Source: Allacma fusca (lineage: Eukaryota; Arthropoda; Collembola; Symphypleona; Sminthuridae). Taken from it: a stretch of 64,000 bases of DNA. The position numbers and the translations under genes are program-made. The first letter of the stretch is position 1. Each line of letters opens with the position of its first letter. The notes under the pieces are model-generated. The model did not search any database and was not told the origin of the DNA. It saw only the letters and a list, made by a program, of their open reading frames with translations. The stretch lies in contig OX359250.1 of the NCBI GenBank assembly GCA_947179485.1, forward strand, positions 5,725,661 to 5,789,660, read 5' to 3'. Below, piece by piece: positions 10,761 through 21,299 of this stretch.

Positions 10761-11692
10761 CAGAGGTATGGAAAATACATGAAATTTATTATTGAAATAC
10801 AAAATACAGATACATTTTCAGAAAAATTAAAATACAAATATAAACTACAAATACCAGGTGTAACTTAGTTAAGATACAAAATAAAATACAAATATCCGGA
10901 GTCATTTGGGTAAGATACAAAATAAAGTACTTTGCTTCCAACAAAAAGAGAAAATATGAAATAAAAATACCGAATTTGAAATACGAAATACACATTGAAA
11001 TACTCTCAAATTTATCTCAAAGTACATATCTGCGATGTATCTAAAGTTTATTCTCTCAAAGTATTTTGTATAATTCGGCCAAATAATACGATATTAAAAA
11101 ATGGATCAACTTAAGTGAGGTAACTGCATGTAATTGACTTTAGAGTTGTGCACCTGTGTGTATCAAAGTAAATTAACATGACCGTAGGTACAGAATATTT
11201 TTCCTTTAAACAAAAAATCTTATAACTCATGGGTAATTTATTTATATTTGCGTCACTAATTTAGCTAGCTTTATAGTTCTCAGATACATTGAATTTTATG
11301 TATTTATATAGTATAATTTCTTCAAACCCGTCAAACAAGTTTCAAAAACTGGTTTAAAAATGTTTTAATTTAGTGCTTTTACATTTAAAATATTTATTTG
11401 AGCATGTTTTAGAGACGCCCTTAACAATTGCCAGTCTTGTATTTTAAAACTCTATTTTGTATTTGAAATACTGGCTGGGTAAATTTTAGAAGCTAAGTAA
11501 ATACAAATAACTATCATGTTCGCAATCTTCAAAATACGAAATACAAAATACAGTAGACAGGTTGGTGCTGAAAAAATAAGAAATACAAAATACCTTAAAC
11601 AATTTACGGCTAGAAAAATACCAAATACGAAATACTAAATATATTTCAAATACTATTTCAAATACAATATTTCAAAATATTCCACATCTCTG
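10761..11692. mobile_element. Non-autonomous hAT-type element C (AAATAC-array)
   Basis: This 932-bp element has ends CAGAGGTATGGAAAAT and the complement of CAGAGATGTGGAATAT. The 8-bp duplication CCCGTAAT is exact (10753-10760 and 11693-11700). Both subterminal thirds are arrays of AAATACAAAATAC-like units (about 10780-10990 and 11440-11660). There is no coding capacity. It has the same architecture as elements A, B and D but a different unit sequence. Confidence 0.88.
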
Positions 11693-11779
11693 CCCGTAAT
11701 TAACATGCTAAGTGCCTAGTGTTGAAGGTAGCTGACATTTGGTTACGAATTATTTGTAGGAACATTACGGATATATACC

Positions 11780-14044
11780 CAGGATTGTACAATTGAAAAT
11801 ACCTAGGTATTTTGAGCATATTCAGCCTAGGGCAGGCATTTTTACCATATTCGCTCAAATTTTTTCGGTATTTATCTTTATCAACATGATAATTTACTAA
11901 ATCACAAAGAAGTATGTTGCAAGTAGAAATCGACAACTTTCTGGAAACAAAATTTGTTTTATTTATTTTGTTGTAAGAATTCGTTTACACACAATGTCTA
12001 ACAATTTAGATTAGCGAACAAATTCTTGCAAAAATGCAACACAAAAAGATTAAATAACTACTAAGAACATCATAGTTTATTAGTTTCAAAATTGGTCACC
12101 ATCTAAATGTAATTGCCACATTTTTTACTCCTGAGATTATTTTGTTTTACTTGGACTGACAAAACTCAATTTTCAAAGTTGGCCCAAAATTTGATACACA
12201 ATAAGCTTCAAATTTTGCCATATTTTGTAACCGTTGAATCTTTTGTAGTGAAATTGTAAAATCTGAAATTCAACTACCACTGGTAGAAATTTGTAACTAG
12301 TCATTATCAAAATTTGGAACTTACGCAGAAAATGCACAAATTGTTCTTTCAATTTTTTTTATAATACGTCTTTTATAGCATACATACGGCATTGAATCAC
12401 TGTAACTTCGTTGCGGTTGTAAAATTGTTTTAAGGATTTTCTAAATCCTTAAGAAACTTAATTTTGTAAACCACTCCTCACAAGTAATGCAATATGTATA
12501 TTGTTCATTTTAAAAAATCGACAATAAAATTATCTAAAACTGCATGGGTTTCAGTATGTTAATATTTCCGGACCAAACTCTAAAGGACTAGTAATAGTAA
12601 TGTAATAGTGTATATAGGGTATGTCGATTTGAAAATGCCCGGCATTTTGGGCAACTCGCCCGCCCAAAATGCCAGGGCATTTTGGGCATTTTCATTTCAG
12701 GGCGAGGGCGGCATAATAGGGCATATTGGGCAAGGGCATTTTGGGCATTTTCATCGAGGACAAATTGGGCATTTTGGGCAGAATCGTGGAATATAATAGA
12801 ACAATCTATACAATTTGACAATGAATTTGAAAATTTCTTTGTAATTTTGGAGAAAAAGCGTTCGAAATTATCTTGAAAATTTTATTCTGTATGTCATTAT
12901 TTTGACGAAGTTAATTCAACCGGTGTTGAAATACGTTTGGATACCATAGGTCATATTGAACATTACAATTTATGAAATACCTGTACAGTACACGATACGG
13001 CGATAAATTAAAATATTCTAGGAACTATTTTCCAAACTGCAGATGATGTAAAATGAACTTCCACCATCCTAGGAATATTCACATACCCCTATGCATGTAT
13101 GTATATTACTGTTATCAGAAATGTCTTTTCGGTTAAAATTTGAACCCATACGGTAATTTTTGTATACACCATAAAACTACAAACAACAATATTTGGGGGA
13201 CCCGTATGGAGGATGTACATTGGTTTCTACTCGAGCAATTTTTGGCTAATCGTTGCAAACTGCAGACAATAGTGATGTAGAATAAAATGAGTACAAAATT
13301 CAGCTACATCTCCCATTAAAATTTTGACTGATCCCTTACCATCAGATTTTTACGTTAGGAGTTCGTACTTCAAAAGAAAATAGTATTTCTGCCCGCCCGT
13401 CAGTGATGCATACGCAAATTTATTTCATATTTTTGTTTACATAGAAATTTATTTTCATAGGAGTGATAAATGATATCACCTCATGTCAATGAAATTTAAT
13501 TGATTTGGCTGTTTTTGCCATTATAATATATAAACGAACAAGCGAATAACCAGACATATATATTTGTAACTTTTCCTTAGCTGCGCTTCCATGTATTTGG
13601 ATGGATATTCTGAATATATGCTAGTAATCCAATTTTGGTGCCATGAAAATGCCCAAAATGCCCAACTTGCCCTGCCCAAAATGCCCAAAATCAGGGCATT
13701 TTCAAAAGCAGCCCACATGCCCAGTTTTTGGGCATGTGGGCAGGCATTTTGGGCATTTTCAGCTGGGCGGGCAAATACTGCAGGGCATTTTCAATCGACA
13801 TACCCTAAGTGTATATGGCTAAATTTTAAAAGATATCATTTGTATTTGGCAACATATGCTTTTTAAATTGCATCTCCTTGAAAATGGTACTTTTAAAAAT
13901 TTAGCCAACGAAATGTTTCTGGCAAAATGCCGGGGATTTTTAGAGTAAGAGTAAGGCATTTTAGGGTATTTTGGACACTTTCAGAGCGTTTTCAGGTGGG
14001 CAGGCATACAACCCAGGGCCAGGGCATTTTCATTTTCAACCCTG
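11780..14044. mobile_element. Older hAT-type element E, enclosing element D
   Basis: The left end CAGGATTG and right end (reverse complement CAGGGTTG) are followed by related subterminal blocks containing GAAAAT(A/G)CC and GGGCAGGCAT. Flanking octamers TATATACC (11772-11779) and CGTATACC (14045-14052) agree at 6 of 8 positions, as expected of an old insertion. GGCATTTT-like units occur near both ends (11800-11860 and 13925-14030). The 2265-bp span is 1193 bp element D plus about 1.07 kb of its own. The pairing is by eye and less certain than for the other elements. Confidence 0.5.
12615..13807. mobile_element. Non-autonomous hAT-type element D (GGGCATTTT-array), nested in E
   Basis: This 1193-bp element has near-perfect 25-bp termini (TAGGGTATGTCGATT, then GAAAATGCCC) and an exact 8-bp duplication AGTGTATA (12607-12614 and 13808-13815). 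Subterminal arrays of GGGCATTTT/AAAATGCCC lie at about 12630-12780 and 13645-13800, inverted relative to each other. The AT-rich centre is non-coding. Confidence 0.9.
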
Positions 14045-14052
14045 CGTATACC

Positions 14053-16330
14053 TTATACTTACATTCCTTCACTCTGCTGAAAAATAGGTCAGCCCGAGTC
14101 AGTCGCCTTGAATGAAGCCTTCTTTAAAGGCCAGCCTTCGAAGGTTGGACATTTCTGGTTCCACAACAAGAACAAGAACAATGGGGCAATACATAATAAC
14201 AACTAGTAACAACTTTTTCAAGTCTACTCGCTGGATGACAATAACATCTGCAAATAACAATATCATAAATATATAATATATAACGATATCGATCAAATAT
14301 TTCTAATATTCCATTACTTGGATTTAGGTTCCAGAAATATGTTCAATTGTCGACAACCTTTCTAACTGTTTGTTCTGCTTAGACTACGCAATTTATCAAT
14401 TTATCCGATGTTCATAAAGTCTATGCTTTGCTACTTTGAAGTTATTTTTCAGAAAATTATTTACCGGGTATTATGGTACCCTGGCTTTAGATTGATGAAT
14501 TTCGACAGTCGCGGTTTAAACAGTATTTAATTTTGTGACACGTTTATTTTTAATTAATCAAAATCTGAGATATTTTACTCATCCCGGATATTACAGTAGC
14601 TGGTGCTAATGTTCGGATGAGATCATGAATGCAGGATTTGAAAGCATTTTATATATAAATACAACTGGGGCAATACGACCCGGGTACTGTGTTACACGAA
14701 AATGTTCCAACCAGCTATTTAACTGGGAACAGTGTTGTATCACTTATGAGGAAACATCGCCGTGTACGATTTACATATTTGCCACGATGTATTTTCACTT
14801 CATTCTACAACTTCATTACTGAAAATCTCGGGTAGTCGATCATGGGAAACATCACTCCACCTGGTCAGAAGGTAAGTAGGTCTTCTTGTTCAATTATGGG
14901 CCCCACATTGTAGAACGTGAACCAAAACAATTTTAGTAATTTGAATTGTCTAAATGGCCCCTACTTATTACTCATTAACATACACTCAGTATTGTGTAGT
15001 CAACTTTGCCTCCTTCTAATATTTTTTCTTCTGAATTTCTCACAGAAATTCCCAAGACCTTGCAAGTTACCTGGTCAAGTTGTAGAGAAAATAATGGGGG
15101 ACGATAAACAGTGATTTATGAATATTCTATAGATGTAGTGCTTCGCAAAGGATGACAAAATACCTGCCGATATTTGGAGATACCACTATCTGCATATAAT
15201 TTATATGTACTTAATCCTGAGGAGGACTTATGATGATGCTAATATAAATGGAATATCACCTAGGAAACCACTATACAGGAGCTTCTCTTTACGGCCTACA
15301 CTTCCTAGTACTTTTTCTGCAATTATGTTCAATTTTTTTCCGGGAACCACTGGAATTTTTTATACTTTTGTCGGGTGACTTCTCTTCAGCTTTGACACAT
15401 TCACCCAATCACTTACACAAAAACCACAATTTCGTCCAAACACCTACCCACTAGTTCCATTACGTCATTTGTGAACGCTCCCTTGTTAGATATTTTCGTT
15501 TGGCTATGATGCAGTACGGAATAAATAAAATTTCAAAATATTTTGGAAGTAACTGGGTGGGTAAAGCGTCGCTATAACTGGGCCTTTAATTGTGCGATTA
15601 GGTGAAAGCGAAACCACCTTAAATTTAAATCACATACTTAAAGGTTCCATTGTATTATCAAATTCAACGCAATTGCTGGAGCTCATTGTACAAGACAAAA
15701 CAAATAATTGGCACAAGGGCCAAACTTTTGTCCAAACCCTGGGAAAAATCAATGGTACAGAAGTCAGCAATTTTAACAAAACAGGCTTCATACATGTTGG
15801 AATGTTTCTCCCTGTCCTATTATCTGCTATTGACTTCTTGAGCCTGGATCTGCAGGGATATTCTTGTTACACCTTTATTTGACGAAGGACTAACAGTAGA
15901 TGCAAGCAGTTAGAATTTAACGGGCAAAATGGAATATTGGTCAGTTGTAATTTTCTATTTTGTATAATCGCAGTACATACTCACACCAGACAACTTGGTA
16001 CCCGACGGAAATTAAATTATGAAGGAATTTGTGATTTCAAAAGGATGTGAACTTATTTTTGATAAGAACATCTTATTTAAACGCAAAATCGTTAAAGCTA
16101 TTTAATAGGTAATCAGAAGTGTAAACTTTAGCCACGATAGTAATCACACTCAAGCTTATAACCCAAACTACCTGAAGGGACAAATATTCCAGTCCTTGCT
16201 CTGCCAGTCATAATTTAATATCCGATGCTGTTCTTGTGAAAAACATTTATGATTTATGTTCACTCTCTTACCACTACAGAATGGGCAGACTGACTGAAAA
16301 TAATATCAGAACGTACAAAAGCATTTGTCA
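14053..16330. other. Intergenic stretch without recognised features
   Basis: There are only short AT-rich frames. One 96-codon plus frame (15592-15882) has no recognisable domain and no splice context. No terminal repeats or RNA genes were recognised. Confidence 0.4.
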
Positions 16331-16354
16331 AACAATTCTCGCCGTTGCCTTCAA

Positions 16355-16360
16355 TTTATT
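16355..16360 (-). terminator. Candidate polyadenylation signal of RPS24
   Basis: AATAAA on the minus strand about 115 bp downstream of the stop codon, with no other good hexamer between. Cleavage would fall near 16335-16345. Confidence 0.5.
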
Positions 16361-16474
16361 CGCATTTCCAAATTGTAATAAAAGTCGAAAACAAAACTTG
16401 ATAATGCATAATGAATGATGCCCGACAAGAGTTGCAGTGGTTTGGGTAAACTTAAGGTGTTTGAAGTGTTGAGT

Positions 16475-17808
16475 TTACTGAAAAAAAGAAAAAAAAACAA
16501 TAATTAATTTCTTCGTTTTTAATGTAAGGACAATAAATTACGACGTGCAAAAACTCAAATCATATACTACTTAATGCCTTGAATAGCAACACAAAAATCA
16601 GATTTCGATCCCGTTTAAAGCGAAAACCAGAATATTCAACTAAAATTTTAACTCAAATCAAAAATAGTGTGAAAACGTCGTGCAAGGAACTTAAAAATGA
16701 AAACTGCAAACAAAATTGAAAACTCTAAAACCATGCGTGCAATTCATTATAAAACCACACGAACACGCTAGTTCAAACTACGAACGTATTTTCCCACCTT
16801 ATGATTTCATTACTTTCTTGGCTATTATTTCCATCAAGAATAGTTTGCAATAAATAACAATACAGACATGTATATAAATTTTCCTCCTCACATGAAATTT
16901 TGCAATAATAGTAAAAATAATATTGTAAAGATTCCATTACCTTCTTAGCGGCTTGGGCTCCCTTCTTAACCTTCTCAGTACCTCTGTACTTCTTCAACCT
17001 GTTCTTTCTTTCCTTCCTTTGCTTGCTGGAGGTCTTGCCTCGCTCATACAGACCGTGCTAAAAAAAAGTACAAAAATCAAATGATCACAAGTGCCAAGAT
17101 TACTTCCTAAATTCCCAATATTTCCCAAAAATTTGATCCCCCAAATATCCCACCGCATTAAAATCCTCAAAGAATACTAAGACCAGTCAATTTCCCCACA
17201 ATTACTCATTACATCTAATACAATAATTATTAAAGCTCCTCGAAGCCAATCCATGGCCTCACTCTCTCAAATAGCGGCGTTCCAATCGCACCAGCACAAT
17301 AGACATTCTATTAGCAACCCGTTGGAGCCTTCATTACTTCACCCACTCGAAATTCGCTCATTTCTTAAATCACGCTATTTTTTTAAATCTACGACAAGAA
17401 TTTAATTATTGTAATAGTTGTACAATCCCTACCCTTTGGAGACGGTATTTAGGTTCGAATTTCTTGGCTAAGTCCAAGGAATCATAAATGAGGGCGAATC
17501 CGCTGGATCGGCCTCCGCCAAATGCTGTTCTGAATCCAAAAACAAAGACAACGTCTGGAGTAGTTTTATACAATTTAGCCAACTTTTCTCTAATTTCCGT
17601 TTTGGGTAAGCTGGCTCTGCCCGGGTGAAGGACGTCGACTACCATTTGTCTCCTGGCCAGTAGTCGGTTCGTCATGAACTTCCTAGTCCTAATTGTGGCT
17701 GTGCCCTCCGTCTGTACAATTTCAAATATTCGTCAATTCCTTATTCTTTCCCAAAAAATAATTACACATAATGAAATCCTCTAGGATTTAAAAACCTGTA
17801 CTTACCAT
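16475..17808 (-). CDS. RPS24: Ribosomal protein eS24 (RPS24), four coding exons
   Basis: It encodes the small-subunit ribosomal protein eS24, a cytosolic ribosome component used in 18S rRNA maturation. Coding exons on the minus strand: 17808-17806 (only the ATG, followed by GTAAGT), 17711-17433 (93 codons), 17057-16941 (39 codons) and 16477-16475 (only TAA, after a strong pyrimidine tract and CAG). The spliced product is 133 aa, the family's usual length (130-133 in vertebrates). Diagnostic stretches are [40 protein letters not shown] and [20 protein letters not shown], ending in a basic QAAKK tail. All introns are GT-AG with phase-consistent joins. The first-intron position, right after the ATG, matches vertebrate RPS24. 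Confidence 0.96.
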
Positions 17809-17899
17809 TATGGAGCTTTTCCTTACAACTTTTCAGAAATAACGAGACAACTCTATCCGGCTGCTCACTAGCACGTTGCACGAGACAAAATGGTCGTTT

Positions 17900-17917
17900 G
17901 GGGAAAGAGACAGAAGA
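17900..17917 (-). promoter_or_regulatory. Possible 5' TOP-like pyrimidine tract of RPS24
   Basis: The minus strand reads CTTCTGTCTCTTTCCCC about 90-110 nt upstream of the ATG. Ribosomal protein mRNAs usually start at a C within such an oligopyrimidine tract, which couples translation to TOR signalling. The start site itself is inferred. Confidence 0.35.
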
Positions 17918-17929
17918 CGGCGCAGCTTC

Positions 17930-20240
17930 TCGTGTAGTCCTCGTACTTTTACGTTCACACCACACTTTACTCGAATATCCACTCTCCCAATGCTTAATAC
18001 AAGCCAGCAGGAGGTTCTGAGTTAACTTCAGAGTGAGTAGTTACTCGTAAAAACGCCGTGCTTTGACTTGCAGTGGAGTCTCACAACCCTATACTCACGC
18101 ATGGACCGTCACTATACAGACACACTCACAGCCGGAAAGTGCTACAAGTTCCTTGTGGGAGCGTAGCACCCTTTAACATAGGATTAAGCATGTAGATCTT
18201 TCCCATGCTAATTTCAAATAGCTTACAAGCAGCACAACAAGTACTTCACCACTTCCTTTAAATTCCCTGACTTTCCGCGGGAGGATTCAAACTACGGCTT
18301 ATTTTGTGAAGGTGCGTGGCTCTGTCTGCCGTCTGCCTCAAAAAGTGTGCACTTGTCTGTCTACCTTCCCCGGCAAACAGGCTACGGTTAAGGGTTAACA
18401 TTTAAAAGGTACCTCGAGGTCAGTAATAATTATTTAGGTTAAATTTCTATGAAAAAAATTCTTTTATTTTTTGAGAATATTCTCATGATTTTGTTTCGGA
18501 AGGCAATATTAATAATCATTACAAATTACAGCAGGTGTGGTGAAATAGGAATATTTTTTACTTCCCCAGCTCATTTATGTATGTATTCACTACATTCTTG
18601 AATAAAAATTATTACTGATGTTTGGTATATGTTGGTTATAGTGTAGCTGTATTGAACGGAAATGAATCCTATTGTTGTTGTAAGACCTAGGGAAAAATCC
18701 GACAAGGACCAGGCAGTACCCGAAATATGAACAGGCGTGCGTAATGATAGCATTAAATGATAATGACGATGTATAAATGATGATGTATAAATGATTGATC
18801 TAACATGATGATGTTAATTCAACGTTAACATTTAAGGACGAAATACTTTCACGGAACCAAAAACGGCAAAGTCCCACGGATCTCTCAGGATAGAGTTTCA
18901 AAAGTTGGGCTTGTTGTTAATGGAATTTTTGCACTTGAGTGGCGTGTAAATACTGGATCCTTCGTATATTGTATATGGACAGACTTCAGAAAACAAAGCC
19001 TTTAGCGTAGTCAAAACTGCAGAGGGATTTCACTAAATAAATGTAAATATATTAAACGAAGAAAAGTCCCATGTACGGAATTTTATGGTATATACATGGA
19101 AAATGAAAATCTTATTTAACGTTTTCATTTCTGATTTTGGAGAAAAAAAGGGAGGTGTTGCAATTTTTTTAAATGGTCCAGTTCGCAGACGGAAAAAATA
19201 ACATTATGAGCTGGTGCTGATGGTGATGCGAGCAAATCCATTTTGATGAAAAGTTCTACACCTTCAACATAATGGGGCCAGATTAATTGGCACTTCGAAC
19301 GTTATAGGAACATCAGGAATCTAAAGATTCATGTATGCTTTAGGATTTGTATCTTTGTGAGAATGCTTGTTTTGTTATTATTACTTACTGCAATGCGATG
19401 AACGACAACCGGCTGAGTAAGCTTAAGAATTAAATAAGTAAAACGAAATTCCTATGGGGTTTATGTCCGTGGGGACATATGTCATGTCATATCCCGCACG
19501 AACCCCATTGTCTGATATTCTCCCCCATGAACTGGACCAGTTGCAGGAACGAAGGAACGATTGACCCTGGAATGGAGGGTAAAGAATACAGGGACAAGGT
19601 TCTATTCCACCACAAGATTGATAATATCGAATACAGTTGAAAACATTTGCTTGTACAAAATTGAACTCCGTAAATATTTTTGGGTGGAATGTCACTAGGG
19701 GGAAAGAATATCTTAGACCCGGGTTTGAAGATTAAAACGCGACTTTGAAATCGGGAACGTAAAAAATAGAATATCCCTGATATGAAGCATGTAGGCTTCA
19801 CTGAAATGATGAACCGTACAATGGCAGTTTAGGGGAAGTCGTTAACTCATTATGGGATTCCTGTGAGAACCACTAGGATACTTTTAAGGACTTTCGGTTA
19901 GAACCTCTGAATGGGCTCATCCGCTGTCGTGGTTAATCCTAATGTCAGTAATTTTTGTGCACAATGCATTTGGAAAAAGAAGATATTTAACACCATAACT
20001 TGGAGTCATTGGGAACTATGAGCATTATAATAAATAATAGTAGTAAACAGCAGACAGCGAATCTTACGAATTAATGAATATCCTCCACTGAAGCTTTCGT
20101 AAACAATCATTTAATCCTCAAGTTTTTCTATGTACGGAATGTATCATTCATCGCTTCAAAAATCTTTTATTCGACGACAATCACAAGTTTCATTCCACCA
20201 ACAAAAAAATTCTTCTCAAATCGATAAATATTACAGTTGA
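17930..20240. other. Intergenic region between RPS24 and SSR4
   Basis: No gene is supported. A degenerate TGATGTATAAATGA repeat lies near 18755-18815. The frames around 19423-19801 have no recognisable protein features. Confidence 0.4.
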
Positions 20241-20248
20241 GTGTTAAC

Positions 20249-21281
20249 TTATGACAAAAGTTTTCCGCGACATGTGATTGCGATATAGACAACAATAACT
20301 CCAGTAATGGCGGCTAGATGTTCGGAATTCAGAAGTGGTCCTGAGTAAGCGCCGGGGTGGTTGACAACAACGGAAGTCAACGGAGTGGGGGCATCACCAG
20401 ATCTCTGCGACTGAACATAAAAAACGATACATTAGTATATTGAGCTTCCTTAGCCTCACGTATGACGTCTTACAGATTAAAGTTTTATTCATAAATGTCC
20501 AAGTTCCGATTGAGGTCCAAAATTATAAAAAATTAAATAAGTACCACACCCAGAACTTGATTTACTCTATCCTTTTTACGACAACCAAAAGATCAATGGG
20601 TAATTGATACAACTGGCGCTTTAAAAGGAACATACCATTTTGGCTCGACTAACTAAAAACCAAGTACCATGGTCATATTTGCTTGAACATCTTTCAAACA
20701 CTGTTAAAAAAAAGTATACAAATATTATAATCAAAATACAATGAACTAAGTACCTTCCGAAGTTGAGCAAAACCCTCATCATCATACAAATTGACAATAT
20801 GATCTCCTCGAGTAGCCTTTGCAATCTCTTCAGTCCAGCTAACTTGATATTTATTTCCACGAACAACGTTGAAAAGTTGTCCCCCGATTTCGGCATACAG
20901 GGGAATTTTAGCCGGCTGGCCACCGCATGACAATTCAAACTCTGTAAGGTAAGCAATGGATGTCAGAACGGATGCATCCACGGTTGTGTAGGATTTGGAG
21001 GTGACGGCTGGCTCCTTACAGCTGTTGGCGCTGACTACATTAAACAAACAAATCACGGTTAGTTTTATCCTAAAAAGTATTCCTTCATAGTCAAACACTC
21101 TCATTTCAACAAAATAATCCAATAAAATATTAAAAAACTCTTACAACAACACACCTTCCCCTACATTCGTAAGGTTAGGGCCAACTCTTCAAAATAACTC
21201 AAATTCTTGGAAATTGGAATAAGAATAGTTATTACCTATACCAATGAAGGCGACCAAAAGACATGCGGGTAATTTGTGCAT
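20249..21281 (-). CDS. SSR4: Translocon-associated protein subunit delta (TRAP-delta/SSR4)
   Basis: It encodes the delta subunit of the ER translocon-associated protein complex, a single-pass membrane protein next to Sec61 that assists protein translocation. Minus-strand coding exons: 21281-21236 (MHKLPACLLVAFIGI, signal peptide), 21034-20754 and 20410-20249. Phases join cleanly (1, then 0) to give 162 aa; animal family members are about 160-175 aa. Supporting sequence: signal cleavage probably after VSA, then NSCKEP, a lumenal domain with LYAEIGGQLF, KYQVSWTEEI and LYDDEGFAQLRK, a third-exon SQRSGD, and a C-terminal hydrophobic helix (AAITGVIVVYIAI) followed by a short basic tail. The start is the only ATG giving a signal peptide. 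Confidence 0.93.
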
Positions 21282-21299
21282 GTTTAGGGCTTTTTATTT

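Noticed and set aside
12588-12876. Open frames over the GGGCATTTT arrays
   Set aside because: Repeat-encoded (AFWAF, ILGNSPAQNA) on both strands inside a non-autonomous element.
15592-15882. 96-codon plus-strand open frame
   Set aside because: No recognisable domain, no neighbouring exon and AT-rich codon use. Not supported as a gene.
19423-19801. Overlapping minus-strand frames of 90-104 codons
   Set aside because: Two frames overlap without domain features; the region lies between RPS24 and SSR4 with no splice support.
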